A stretch of 64,000 nt of DNA from an uncultured Lentisphaeria bacterium (GCA_905197955.1 CAJKAR010000013.1:33646-97645); one strand, 5' to 3'; shown: positions 52,843 to 62,379, counted from the stretch's first letter. Notes: generated by a model not told the origin, from the letters alone. Numbers and translations are program-made.

Positions 52843-53652
52843 ATGGGATTGACAAAATTCGAAATCTGGCGTTCCTGTCACAATCTTCTGAAAATAAACC
52901 TGCTGGAACTCTCCCTTGCCGATTTTGTCTGGAGCGGGCGGAACACGTATACCTTCAACCGCTGCTTCCTGATCCTTTCCGGAAACGGACTCATCGTGAA
53001 TCATAGCGGTGGAGAAAAATTCAAAATGCGCTGCGGATACGGATATTTTCTGCCGGAATATCTGGACCTCGAATTCGACTTTCCCCCCGGACTGCGCTTT
53101 CTCTGCTGGCATTTCAAGCTGGAGGTGCTGCCGGGAATCGATGCCTTCCGCGGACAGAAAAAGGTTTTTGAATTTCCTCTCTCTATCCAGGAGCTGGAAA
53201 AGTACAAAACCCTGCTGGAAACGGAATCCGACTGGCCGGCCATCTGCGAATTTGAACTATTTCTCTGGAATCTTCTCCGCCGCTATCCCTTTCCGAAAGA
53301 GAACGATCCGGCCCGTCTGGAATCACTGCGGAAACGATATGGAAAACTTCTGGCCTTTGTCCGGGCCCGTCCAAGTGCCAGGCTCGGAATCGGAGAACTC
53401 GCAGAGGTCAGCGGCATGAGCCGAGATACCTTGTCCCGCTGTTTTTCCCGCGATTTCGGCATTCCGTTGAAAACCTTCCTGATGCGGGAACTCATTGCCT
53501 CGGCAGAACGCCATCTGCTGGCAGGAGATCGTTCCGTCAAAGAGATATCGGATCTGTTCGAATTCAGCAGCGAGTTCTATTTCTCCCGCTTCTTCAAACG
53601 GCACAAGGGGGTCTCCCCTTCGGAGTTCCGGAAGATCAATCGCCGGCACTAG
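52843..53652 (+). CDS. AraC-family transcriptional regulator
   Basis: 269 residues. The N-terminal half is a beta-rich, cupin-like sensor (about 20-115, FLILSGNGLIVNHSGGEKF, CGYGYFLPEYL). The C-terminal AraC domain has two helix-turn-helix units: LGIGELAEVSGMSRDTLSRCFSRDFGIPLKTFLM and RSVKEISDLFEFSSEFYFSRFFKRHKGVSPSEFR, the latter being the family signature. The start at 52843 follows GAAAGGA; the frame from 52768 begins between the promoter elements. It is divergent from GH116, its likely target. Its last 17 bases overlap the convergent GT39-like gene. Confidence 0.9.
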   Translation: MGLTKFEIWRSCHNLLKINLLELSLADFVWSGRNTYTFNRCFLILSGNGLIVNHSGGEKFKMRCGYGYFLPEYLDLEFDFPPGLRFLCWHFKLEVLPGIDAFRGQKKVFEFPLSIQELEKYKTLLETESDWPAICEFELFLWNLLRRYPFPKENDPARLESLRKRYGKLLAFVRARPSARLGIGELAEVSGMSRDTLSRCFSRDFGIPLKTFLMRELIASAERHLLAGDRSVKEISDLFEFSSEFYFSRFFKRHKGVSPSEFRKINRRH

Positions 53653-55231
53653 CCGGAAGTCTGCGCGCACCCGTCTCCGGCTCAATAAACCGGTAAACAA
53701 TCCGGAAGGATTTCGGCTCCCTCTTCATCAGAGACCGGAACCAGCCGGGGGCTGCACGGAAGAAATCCGCAGTCCGCTCCTCCGAAAGTCTGAAGCGGAG
53801 ATCTCCTTCCCCCGGAACAAGAATCCGTTTCAGCGAAGAAGGAAGTCCTTCCTTCGCATCCCAGACCACCACGCCGCCCCGACGGAGAATATCCCTCTCG
53901 TCGATCCATTGACTGTACTGCTTTCTTGCGGAAAAATAGGCTTCCGGCTGATCCGGAGAATAGACCGCGATATTGCAGGACTCCCGACGTTCCCCGATCA
54001 CATACGGCAGAGACGTTCCATACAGCTTTCTCCATTCGGAACTCAGAAACGCCGCAACCGCTTTCCCCGGATAGTTCTCATAGTCGCACCCTTTCTTCCG
54101 GTACGGCTGATGATACACCGAACGCACCAGGAAAACACCACCGAAAATCAGTGCAAACAGAACAACAACTCCTAGAAAGAGCCTCAGCCGCTGTTCCGTC
54201 ACCACCGGACGGTACAGATATACCGCGTACAACGGCAGAAGAGAAAAACATGGCAGAACCCATGAATAGTTAATCTTTCCTCCGGTCAGCAGAGAAAAAA
54301 GAAGCGTCAGCGCATACGGTCCCCAGCAGATCACCGTCAGAAAAAACAACTGAAAGGCGCGTTCCGAATCGTTCGTATTCTCCTCCGCCGCCGTCTTTTC
54401 TCTTCGAAAGAAAACCGCCGCGAGAAGCGCAATCGGTACAATCACAACCCCCGCCGCACGCGAAATCGAACGCCATGGATATTTGAAATGATTCAGAAGA
54501 CTTCCCCCGCCTCCGACCGCCGCACGTTCAAACGCATAATCAATCGCCACGAACCGGTTGCCGATCAGCCAGATCATGTTCGGCAGAGAAATCACGGCGA
54601 ACAAAGCCGCCGCGCAATAGACTCCCGCATGCCGGAAGGAACGGCGGCCGCGTTCCGTGAACAGAAGAACCGAAAGCATCGGCAGAAAAAGCACAAGACC
54701 ATAATATTTCGTCATAAAGGAGAGTCCCGCAAACAGTCCGGTCAGGAGCCAGTCGCGAAGACGGTTTCCATCGCAGAGAGCACGGTAGAAAAACAGAATG
54801 GTCAGCGGCCAGAGTCCAAGCTCCATCACATCGTCGCAAAGTTCGGTTGCCTTCATCCCGTAAAACGTAATCAGGGTCAGCGCGAGTGTCGAGATCAGAG
54901 CGCGCGCAGGTGTCACAAAACGGTTCGCCAGCCGCCAGATACAGAAGAGTCCCGTACAGACAAAAATCTGACTCAGCAGATAATTGATCCAGAGTCCGCC
55001 GCCGGTCAGAACATAAAATCCGTGTCCCAGCCACGCGCCGAAATAGGGGTTCTTGTCATATCCCCACTGGAAATGGCGGCCCCAGACAATGTTCTCCAGA
55101 ATGTCAATAAAATCATTATCCAGAGAGATCAGCGGAAGAACCGTCCAGAATACGCCCCACGCGGCGAGCAGGAACAGAAAAATACGGGAAAATCGCTGTT
55201 TATCTCCGAGAGCCGAGTCCGGTTTCATCAT
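53636..55231 (-). CDS. Membrane glycosyltransferase, GT39/ArnT (PMT_2) type
   Basis: 531 residues with about ten to twelve membrane helices. The first loop has SLDNDFIDILENIVWGRHFQWGYDKNPYFGAWL, with the acidic residues and HPPL-like K-N-P-Y-F motif of the PMT_2/ArnT family, which transfers sugar from a polyprenyl-phosphate donor on the outer face of the membrane. A soluble C-terminal domain of about 150 residues follows. Acceptor unknown (lipid A, protein or glycan). AAGGAG precedes an ATGATG pair. It has its own promoter and so is probably not part of cassette B. Confidence 0.8.
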   Translation of the reverse strand: MMKPDSALGDKQRFSRIFLFLLAAWGVFWTVLPLISLDNDFIDILENIVWGRHFQWGYDKNPYFGAWLGHGFYVLTGGGLWINYLLSQIFVCTGLFCIWRLANRFVTPARALISTLALTLITFYGMKATELCDDVMELGLWPLTILFFYRALCDGNRLRDWLLTGLFAGLSFMTKYYGLVLFLPMLSVLLFTERGRRSFRHAGVYCAAALFAVISLPNMIWLIGNRFVAIDYAFERAAVGGGGSLLNHFKYPWRSISRAAGVVIVPIALLAAVFFRREKTAAEENTNDSERAFQLFFLTVICWGPYALTLLFSLLTGGKINYSWVLPCFSLLPLYAVYLYRPVVTEQRLRLFLGVVVLFALIFGGVFLVRSVYHQPYRKKGCDYENYPGKAVAAFLSSEWRKLYGTSLPYVIGERRESCNIAVYSPDQPEAYFSARKQYSQWIDERDILRRGGVVVWDAKEGLPSSLKRILVPGEGDLRFRLSEERTADFFRAAPGWFRSLMKREPKSFRIVYRFIEPETGARRLPASAGD

Positions 55232-55246
55232 CAGGGTCTCCTTGAT

Positions 55247-55283
55247 CCGGTATTGGGATTGTTGTACGGGAAAAGAATACCGG
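55247..55283. repeat. 8-21-8 inverted repeat at the GT39 transcription start
   Basis: CCGGTATT (55247-55254) and AATACCGG (55276-55283) straddle the predicted start point of the GT39 gene. It could be an operator or a leader hairpin. Confidence 0.45.
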
Positions 55284-55285
55284 GT

Positions 55286-55314
55286 AATATAGCAAGAGTT
55301 CCTCTCTTTTCCAG
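55286..55314 (-). promoter_or_regulatory. Promoter of the GT39-like gene (extended -10)
   Basis: On the minus strand TGC-TATATT (-10 at 55291-55286) with a weak -35 CTGGAA 17 bp upstream (55314-55309). Confidence 0.45.
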
Positions 55315-55363
55315 TCGCAGGGATCTATTCCGACTCAAGTTCCCGGAAAAAAGCGAACCTTGC

Positions 55364-57109
55364 TCAATGCATCTCGAGGCGTCCCGAACACGGTATGCGG
55401 ATCTTCTGCAATCCGGGATGCAGAGGAATCTGTTCCGTCAAATTGCCGAAACAGTCAAACACCTCCGCCTTCAGCTCTTCTCCCGCCAGCTCCACAAGGA
55501 CCTCTTCGGAAGCGGATGCATTCACGAGCAGGAATCTTGCCTTCCCGCAGCACAACTTGACCACCTGATTTTCCGCGTAGACTACCACCGCCGCAGAGGA
55601 GGCGTTTTCCACCATCACAACCGGATAGTTCAATTCCGGATGCAGCGGAGTCAGATTCCCGGCAAGGAACAGTTCCCGGTTCTCCCGCCAGAACGCGAGC
55701 CACGAGCGGAGCATCCGCCGATGTTCCGGAGAGAGTTTCGCCAGACGAACTGAAATCTGCGGTACCGAAAACACAATATTCCAGAGCTGCCGTGCGGCGG
55801 ATTCCGCCGATTCTTCGGCACACCAGCCGAGCATATCGGAATGGACCGCGGTATTGCCGGAAAGCAGACGGAGATTGATGATCCGTCTGCGGTTTGAGAT
55901 CCGGTCTCCGGGACAGTCGCTGGCACGGAACATGTTCGCAAAACGCCGCATTGCCGGAGCATTGTAGTCCTGACGGAACTCAATCAGAATATCAGGACGG
56001 ATGGCTCGCAGTGTCCGGCACAGCTCCTCCAGCAGCAGAAAAACCGCTTCATCCACCGATTTGCAGTCGCGCCCGGCGAACTCTTCGGCAATGGCCGGAT
56101 CAACGCAGTCGGACGGCACCGGAAAACGATCCAGAAAATCAATCTTCAACCCGTCGAGTCCGAACGATTCCACCAGCTGACTGCATCGTTCAATCAGCCG
56201 GGAACGGACCTCCGGAAACCGCGGATCCACCACCCATGTTCTCAGCCCCTTCGAAAAATAAAGCAGTTTTCCCTTCATGGCGGAAAAAAGCGGAGAGTCC
56301 TCTCCGAGAAACGGCAGCGCAACCCACATCAGATAACGCACCCCCATTGCCTGTACACGGCGGACATGTTCCTTCAGATCCGAAAAACGATCGGAAGGAA
56401 TCCACTCTCCCGCGCTCGGATAACTTCCCGCTCCGCAAATTTTCTGCCATCCGTCATCCACGATCATCGTTCCGAGTCCGTAATCGAGTCCGAGTTCCGC
56501 CTCCTGCTCCACCGCCTCCGGTGTAATCTCATGATGATAGCTGTACCAGGTGGAGTACAGCGGCTCCAGAGCGCTTTCCGGAACCGGCATCGGCGAATAC
56601 TCCGCCATTTTCTCCCACCATGCGGCGACATCGCGAAGCGCTGACGAAAAGGGAATCTTCCGCAGATCCAGCCGGATCTGAACACAAAACGGATGGGAAA
56701 ATGCAGGGAACACAATCCTGCACTCCGCCTGAAAGGAGTATTCGCTGATCCCGGAGTGAAATTCGACCGGAAGAACGGATTCGGAAACCGCCGCAGTCAG
56801 ACGGTTTCCGCTGTCCGCCCCAACCAGAGAAAACACAGGCACACGACAGCAAAGCTGCGAAGTCGTTTTCGAAAACCAGTCCGGCGGCAGAAACTGCGGA
56901 TACCCGATCCCGATTTTCCCTGCGCCCGCAACCCAGCGGAACTGAATATCATCCTGCGGGATCCGCCATTCGGCGGAGAATCCGCTGCACGGTTCCTCCC
57001 CCTGAATCTCCACAATGCCGATGCCGTCCCGCCATTCCGTTTTCACTCGTGCCGAAGGAGGAAGATCCTTCAGTTCCACCATCCAGTTTTCAGAAAATTT
57101 GCAAATCAT
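55364..57109 (-). CDS. Alpha-galactosidase-like enzyme, GH36 (clan D)
   Basis: 581 residues, no signal peptide. An N-terminal beta supersandwich (1-180) precedes the TIM barrel: LYSTWYSYH, MIVDDGWQ (218-222), GLDGLKIDF with probable nucleophile Asp324, and FRASDCPGDRISN with probable acid/base Asp398. A C-terminal beta domain follows. GH36 enzymes act on alpha-galactosides or alpha-N-acetylgalactosaminides. It starts 14 bases after the secreted hydrolase and is the last gene of cassette B, so it likely processes imported products in the cytoplasm. Confidence 0.86.
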   Translation of the reverse strand: MICKFSENWMVELKDLPPSARVKTEWRDGIGIVEIQGEEPCSGFSAEWRIPQDDIQFRWVAGAGKIGIGYPQFLPPDWFSKTTSQLCCRVPVFSLVGADSGNRLTAAVSESVLPVEFHSGISEYSFQAECRIVFPAFSHPFCVQIRLDLRKIPFSSALRDVAAWWEKMAEYSPMPVPESALEPLYSTWYSYHHEITPEAVEQEAELGLDYGLGTMIVDDGWQKICGAGSYPSAGEWIPSDRFSDLKEHVRRVQAMGVRYLMWVALPFLGEDSPLFSAMKGKLLYFSKGLRTWVVDPRFPEVRSRLIERCSQLVESFGLDGLKIDFLDRFPVPSDCVDPAIAEEFAGRDCKSVDEAVFLLLEELCRTLRAIRPDILIEFRQDYNAPAMRRFANMFRASDCPGDRISNRRRIINLRLLSGNTAVHSDMLGWCAEESAESAARQLWNIVFSVPQISVRLAKLSPEHRRMLRSWLAFWRENRELFLAGNLTPLHPELNYPVVMVENASSAAVVVYAENQVVKLCCGKARFLLVNASASEEVLVELAGEELKAEVFDCFGNLTEQIPLHPGLQKIRIPCSGRLEMH

Positions 57110-57123
57110 TCGTATCAGTCTTT

Positions 57124-60100
57124 CTATCGGCTTTCCGCGCGAATCAGTTCATATGCAATCACGGCGGATCCCTTCCGATCCGTCTGAAGAGAAAAACGAC
57201 TCTCCCGCCCCGCATGTTTCATTTCAAGCAAATCCATTCTTTTCCCACAAGAGTCAAGAGCATAAAGAGAAAAACCCGAAAGATCCCGATATACCGTCAC
57301 ATCCGCTCTGCCACGGCGGATCAGAAGCGGCAGTTTTCCCCAATCCTCCAGCAGACTCATCTCCGAATTGCGAAAAGTCATCCCGGAATTTTTACAATCC
57401 GTCAAATGGAGAATAAGAATCCGATTGCTCTCTTTTAAGGAGTTCCCATCTACGGAGGCAAAGAGAAATCCGGCATATGCTTTCCGATTGTCGACACAAA
57501 CCAGTTTTCCCTTCCCGGTCCCCCCTTCTCCGAGCAGGAATCCCTCACTGCGATAATTTATAACTGAAAAGCGTTTTTTTCCACTTTCCAGGAAAATTTC
57601 CCCGGTATCCGAACGGAAGGAGTTCTGTTTCAAAGAAAAGTCAGATTCCGATAAAACCTTCCGCTCCAGCATGGCACGATACAGATCTGCTTTTCCGGCT
57701 CGGAAGAGAGGAACTGAACTCTCCGCGATCCCCTTCTTTTCCAGATACAAAAGAGCTTTTGTTCCCGCAGGAAGCCGATTCGGTCCACGATCCCCCGCCA
57801 TCAGCGAGCCGATGCCGCCGACAAATCCAAGTTTCTGAATGGCAATCGGATAAACAGACTCCGTTCCGTTTTTCCACGGATTCTCATGCACCAGAACCGG
57901 ATACTGCACTCCCGCAGGCCGGACATCGCCCCGGAGGAAAAAACAAACTCCGACCCGTTCCGATAACATCCTGACCGGATTGCCCGTCAAATCAAACGCC
58001 GCATTCTCCCGCGGAGAACGAATTCTGCCCGCCGAATGAGAATACGCAAAACGGTTGAGCGAATCCCAGTTCTGATATCCGGCATACGCACTCATCAGAA
58101 AAACTCCCTGCATACTGAACGAACTCGGCACACAGTGATTCCATTCACTGACAGAAAACGGTTTTCCGTATATCCGGGAAGAGAACAATCCCCCCAGTCC
58201 TCCGGCAAAACGCTCCACCGCATCGAAACTGGCGATGTTCATCGGAGGCCGATATCCTCCGAGATAGACAGGGTGACTCCAGTAGAAATGATGATCCGTG
58301 AAATGATATTTCGACCGCATCACCGTCAAGGGAATCCGTGTCCAGAAGTTCTGGTCGGTAATCGGAACTTTCAAGCCCGCATTCTGAAAGAATTCCGCCA
58401 GCTCCCGATATCCTTTTTCGTAGGTTTCCAGAAGAAACATTTCCCGGAGATGTTTCCGGTTCTGCATTGTCGCATTCCGCCCGGAACGCGAGAGCCACTG
58501 CTTGAAGTTCCGTTCATAAATCGCACGGACACGGGGAGAACTGTCTACCGTTGCATAAATGGAGTCCTCGTTCAGAAGACTGAGGTTGGCTATCGCACGT
58601 TCCTCCTTCCATGCCACTCCAGTATAGGGATTTACATGATTCAGCAGATTCAGAGAAAATTCCTTGAAGTTCCTGCGGGCATTTTCATTGACGAATACCA
58701 GAGCCTTATACTCGTTTCCGCCGATGGCTGCATCGGGATACTCCGGAATTTCTCCTTTTGTCAGTCTGCGGCTGGTATAGAGGTCGAATGTTACGTAAAT
58801 TCCGCGTTTCTTCAGCGCCGCGATCCAGTAATCCAGCCGATCCATGCGCTCCGGATCAAGAACGGTCGATTTCTCTCCTTTCCGCTTCAGGTAGTTGTCA
58901 AAGTGATGGAAGCGAACCTGATTGTAGCCGGTTGCGGCGAACTCATCGGCAACGCGGTCGATCTCTTGGTTCTCCATGAAATGGACATCGCCGACAATGT
59001 TCACACCGTAGAACCTGACAGGCACTCCCGGACGGCCCGAAAACTCGAAATGTCCGTTCGCCACCTTCAGAAATCCATATTTTCCGGCAGGTCTCTCCAG
59101 ATTTCCGGAAAAATCAAGAATGCTTCCCGCCTGTATTCCGGAAGAGTTCCCGATCGGCATCCACTCCCGGTCTGCACGGATCACGACCTTTTCTCTCTTT
59201 CCGGGAGTCGCAGGGACCCGGTCACAAAGACTCACCCCGGCAATCATCCAGACCATCTTCCCTTCACTGCGGAACGTAATCCGGCGGACCGGTTTCTCCA
59301 GAAGCTCGAAACAGGTTAAATACAAGCCGAGTTTCGAGGATGCGTTATGTCCCGTCCAGCCGATTTCCGCATCCGGGATGATATGCGCTCCCCAGAAATT
59401 CGCCGTGTTTTTCTCATTTTCGACAAAAAAAGTCTGTTCCTCCTTTTCAACGAGCTTTGCATTCGCATATTCCACCGTGATCTCTCCGGCTTTTCCCTTT
59501 CCCGGCCATGCAACGGCATTCAGCAGATAGAGATATTTTCCCGTTCTTCCATCCGGCAGTTCAAGTGTCGCCGTTTCCGGAAGCCACGGACGGGATTTCC
59601 CGCGCAGAACAATGCAGGACCGCCCATGATTCTTCCGCGGATCCACAATCTGAAACGGAACTCCGGAAAAAGAATGCTTCCCGACAGGAAACATACGTAA
59701 ATCATTCTCCGGACCTTGATCGGTCCATCCGCCGGTCTGATCCTCCGCCCGCTCGTCGGCAAACCCCATATTTGCCGCATCGGCAAGCGAAACAGGATGT
59801 GCAGAATAGGGTTCCAGTCTCAGTACGACATTCAACTCAGCCTTTCGAAGCAGAGAGCCGGAATTCATGCGAAAACGAAAGTTCCAGCGGCCGCCCCATG
59901 CGGAGGCATCCTGAATCTGCAGAATAAAGCTTCCGGTAATGACAAGACGACCCGCAGAGAGAGGAATTTCAACCCGTCCGGCTTTCGGGAAAAACAGACT
60001 TTTCTTCCCGCCCGACAATCGCCCGCCATGATTCACCGGAGATCCGTTCACCAGAATCGTTTTATTCCGAAATTCCTGAATGGAGAGATCCGTGCTGAAA

Positions 60101-60447
60101 TGAACACTGGAAACCGGACAATCTTCCCGGCTTTCGATTGCCGCATTCAGCTTCATGGAGCCATCCGCCGGCAAATCGATGCGTTCATACAGAGACAGAA
60201 TATGACCGGCCGTCAGTTTTCCCCGCAATTCGTATCGGTCTTCGGAACGGATCGGGAAACCGGAATCGAACTGGAAATTTTTCCGGGATGGCGTGTAAAA
60301 AACCCATTCCGGAGTGCAAAAGTTCAGTTTAAATTCCTGATCGGCAAACGAAAAATCGCCATATTTCCCGATTCGGGGATTACTCGTCCGGGTCATTCCG
60401 CAGAAAGGAAGAGCCAGAAGCAGAAGGCATAGAAGTCTGAAAATCAT
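57124..60447 (-). CDS. Secreted clan GH-A glycoside hydrolase, GH5-like
   Basis: 1107 residues with a signal peptide ending near PFCGM. Residues 25-440 hold beta-rich modules, probably carbohydrate-binding. The TIM barrel begins about 470 (VRFYGVNIVGD, GYNQVRFHHFDNYL). Glu627 in SLLNEDS fits the acid/base after Asn, and Glu768 in SVSEWNH the nucleophile, as in clan GH-A. A further beta domain ends the protein. The backbone specificity cannot be told. It starts 21 bases after the pseudopilin stop and is the third gene of cassette B. Confidence 0.8.
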   Translation of the reverse strand: MIFRLLCLLLLALPFCGMTRTSNPRIGKYGDFSFADQEFKLNFCTPEWVFYTPSRKNFQFDSGFPIRSEDRYELRGKLTAGHILSLYERIDLPADGSMKLNAAIESREDCPVSSVHFSTDLSIQEFRNKTILVNGSPVNHGGRLSGGKKSLFFPKAGRVEIPLSAGRLVITGSFILQIQDASAWGGRWNFRFRMNSGSLLRKAELNVVLRLEPYSAHPVSLADAANMGFADERAEDQTGGWTDQGPENDLRMFPVGKHSFSGVPFQIVDPRKNHGRSCIVLRGKSRPWLPETATLELPDGRTGKYLYLLNAVAWPGKGKAGEITVEYANAKLVEKEEQTFFVENEKNTANFWGAHIIPDAEIGWTGHNASSKLGLYLTCFELLEKPVRRITFRSEGKMVWMIAGVSLCDRVPATPGKREKVVIRADREWMPIGNSSGIQAGSILDFSGNLERPAGKYGFLKVANGHFEFSGRPGVPVRFYGVNIVGDVHFMENQEIDRVADEFAATGYNQVRFHHFDNYLKRKGEKSTVLDPERMDRLDYWIAALKKRGIYVTFDLYTSRRLTKGEIPEYPDAAIGGNEYKALVFVNENARRNFKEFSLNLLNHVNPYTGVAWKEERAIANLSLLNEDSIYATVDSSPRVRAIYERNFKQWLSRSGRNATMQNRKHLREMFLLETYEKGYRELAEFFQNAGLKVPITDQNFWTRIPLTVMRSKYHFTDHHFYWSHPVYLGGYRPPMNIASFDAVERFAGGLGGLFSSRIYGKPFSVSEWNHCVPSSFSMQGVFLMSAYAGYQNWDSLNRFAYSHSAGRIRSPRENAAFDLTGNPVRMLSERVGVCFFLRGDVRPAGVQYPVLVHENPWKNGTESVYPIAIQKLGFVGGIGSLMAGDRGPNRLPAGTKALLYLEKKGIAESSVPLFRAGKADLYRAMLERKVLSESDFSLKQNSFRSDTGEIFLESGKKRFSVINYRSEGFLLGEGGTGKGKLVCVDNRKAYAGFLFASVDGNSLKESNRILILHLTDCKNSGMTFRNSEMSLLEDWGKLPLLIRRGRADVTVYRDLSGFSLYALDSCGKRMDLLEMKHAGRESRFSLQTDRKGSAVIAYELIRAESR

Positions 60448-60468
60448 GACGGGGCGATTCCTCTGTTG

Positions 60469-61215
60469 TCAATATTGAAATTTGGTCCAGATGGATTCCT
60501 GAGGAATGCGCCAGCTGCTCCAGAAAAGCCATTGTCCGGTCTGTCCCCATGCGCCGCCCCAGCTCAAGGAGCTTCCCCAGGGGGTGAAATTGTAGCCCTG
60601 CGCACAAGGAATTTTTCGGTAGGAAATGGATGCGGCATGTCCATCGACAAACATCACGTTGGCATAACCGGCATGGGAGGGAACATCCGGAATTTTCCCG
60701 TTCAACTCTGCAGGATAATAAGTGCTGCTCCAGCGTTCCTCGGTCAAAAGGCAGACTTGAGAGGTCCGTTTCAATGAATCCGGACGAAACGCCATATTTT
60801 TATAAAGCCAGCCATTGATGCCATAATTATTGCTTCGGCTCTCGCTGGAATCATGCCCCTGAAGCGACTGATCCAGCTCATGACGACGCAGACAATATAG
60901 AACATTCTTCCCGCTCCCCAGATAAATCTGCGTTTTTTCACGCCAGCTTGTAAAATCGCTGGAATTATATGCAATCGGATAGTACCCCTGAGCATCATCT
61001 GCGGCATAGCTGCTGAACATCAGAGCGTACTGCTTCAGATTATTGATGCAGGCGATCTTTCTGGCACTTTCCCGGGCCTTGTTCAGAGCGGGAAGAAGCA
61101 GAGAACATAATATTGCAATAACAGCAATTACAACTAAAAGTTCTATTAAAGTAAAAATGTTTCTCATTCGGCAAGATGAAACTGTGAAATACGCTTCTCT
61201 GGCAACTGGCATCAT
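60469..61215 (-). CDS. Pseudopilin-like protein of cassette B
   Basis: 248 residues. A prepilin-type N-terminus (RNIFTLIELLVVIAVIAILCSLLLPALNKAR) has Glu at the position 5 equivalent but Ile where the cleavage-site Gly would be. The globular part contains HAGYANVMFVDGHA, an intact H-x9-DG motif. The C-terminus is strikingly Trp-rich (WGSSLSWGGAWGQTGQWLFW). The start at 61215 has AAAGGA seven bases before; the alternative upstream frame overlaps the regulator. It follows the regulator by 26 bases. Confidence 0.87.
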   Translation of the reverse strand: MMPVAREAYFTVSSCRMRNIFTLIELLVVIAVIAILCSLLLPALNKARESARKIACINNLKQYALMFSSYAADDAQGYYPIAYNSSDFTSWREKTQIYLGSGKNVLYCLRRHELDQSLQGHDSSESRSNNYGINGWLYKNMAFRPDSLKRTSQVCLLTEERWSSTYYPAELNGKIPDVPSHAGYANVMFVDGHAASISYRKIPCAQGYNFTPWGSSLSWGGAWGQTGQWLFWSSWRIPQESIWTKFQY

Positions 61216-61241
61216 GATGGATTCCTTTCTCTGTTTGAGTA

Positions 61242-62324
61242 TTATTTTATACATTGCAATGTCTTCCGTAAAACGAGTTTCGGCGAAATGCGGTACTGAA
61301 GAGTCTCAAATGGAATTGAGTGAAGCATTCCGTCAATCAGACGGACAGCCTGAACGCCGAACTCTCCCGTACTGATTTCTACCGTGGACAGCGGCGGATT
61401 CAAATATGGAGCCAATGAAGCTTCCCCTCCATAGGAGAGTACGGAAATCTCTTCCGGAACCCTTCTCTCATGTTCACGCAAAGCTCGCAGCACAGCCGCT
61501 CCGCCGGAGAGCGAAAGTGTGAAAACAGCAGTAAAATCCAATAAGTTTTCCTGTTCATCCAAAAATTTTGTAATACATTCATAACTGCCTTCGAGAGAGC
61601 CTTCGAGCACATTTAATTCTGCATCCAGAAGCTGAACGGATGTTTCAGGCACCCCCAGTTCCGCCATCATCGAGAAAAATCCGCGCAGACGCTCCTCCGT
61701 GGTGCTTTCATGAGGCTGATCGCGAAGAACAAGTATCCGGCGATGACCGTGCGAAAACAGAGTGCGTGCGGCAAGTCTGCCGACTTCGACATCATCGATC
61801 GTCACATTGGCAACCTCCGGCGAATCCACATGCTGGAGCAATACGGCAACCGGACGCGATGGGCGTTTCAAGATCCGAAGCATCTCCCTGTCCATCACCC
61901 TTGCCGAAGGCAGCAGAATACAGGCATCGGCACTTCCGATCATCTTCTGCAGATCCATTTCTTCAAAACTCCGGTATGTCTGATGCAGAAATCTCCAGTT
62001 TTTATCCTGTCCCGCTTCATAAACGCTCCGGAGCATGGCATCAAACGCAATAGATGGATAATCCGGACGGATCACGCAGATTTTTGCCGCAGAACGGTCA
62101 AAACGCTCCGCTACAAAATAACGCTGCTTGCCGAACTGCCGCTGAATTACACCTTCCGAGGAGAGTGTCTTCAAGGCCTGAATCACCGTCCCATGCGAGG
62201 CGTTCAGCATTTCCATCAATTCACTGGTCACAGGAAGACGCTCCCCGACGGGAAGAGTATTCACAAACTGCCGCAGAAGTGTCGCGGTCTGATAATGTTT
62301 TGTCTCGGTGAGAACTCTCGGCAT
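61242..62324 (-). CDS. GntR/LacI-type chimeric regulator of cassette B
   Basis: 360 residues. The N-terminal winged helix is GntR-like (GERLPVTSELMEMLNASHGTVIQALKTLSSEGVIQRQF). The C-terminal part is a LacI/GalR-type sugar sensor (KICVIRPDYPSIAF, NVTIDDVEVGRLAARTLFSHGHRRILVLRD, VPEEISVLSYG). The frame opens at 62450, but the promoter (62380-62408) lies inside that extension, so the ATG at 62324 is the true start; its ribosome site (GGATGGA) is weak. It is first in a four-gene operon and probably binds the palindrome in its own promoter. Confidence 0.88.
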   Translation of the reverse strand: MPRVLTETKHYQTATLLRQFVNTLPVGERLPVTSELMEMLNASHGTVIQALKTLSSEGVIQRQFGKQRYFVAERFDRSAAKICVIRPDYPSIAFDAMLRSVYEAGQDKNWRFLHQTYRSFEEMDLQKMIGSADACILLPSARVMDREMLRILKRPSRPVAVLLQHVDSPEVANVTIDDVEVGRLAARTLFSHGHRRILVLRDQPHESTTEERLRGFFSMMAELGVPETSVQLLDAELNVLEGSLEGSYECITKFLDEQENLLDFTAVFTLSLSGGAAVLRALREHERRVPEEISVLSYGGEASLAPYLNPPLSTVEISTGEFGVQAVRLIDGMLHSIPFETLQYRISPKLVLRKTLQCIK

Positions 62325-62357
62325 TCTGATCCATCCAGCTTTTCTTCTTTTATTACA

Positions 62358-62378
62358 AAAAATAGTCTGACTATTTTT
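62358..62378. promoter_or_regulatory. Operator of cassette B, 10-1-10 palindrome at the start point
   Basis: Arms AAAAATAGTC and GACTATTTTT about one central base, placed two bases below the -10 box so that it covers the predicted transcription start (about 62373). Confidence 0.75.
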
Positions 62379-62379
62379 A

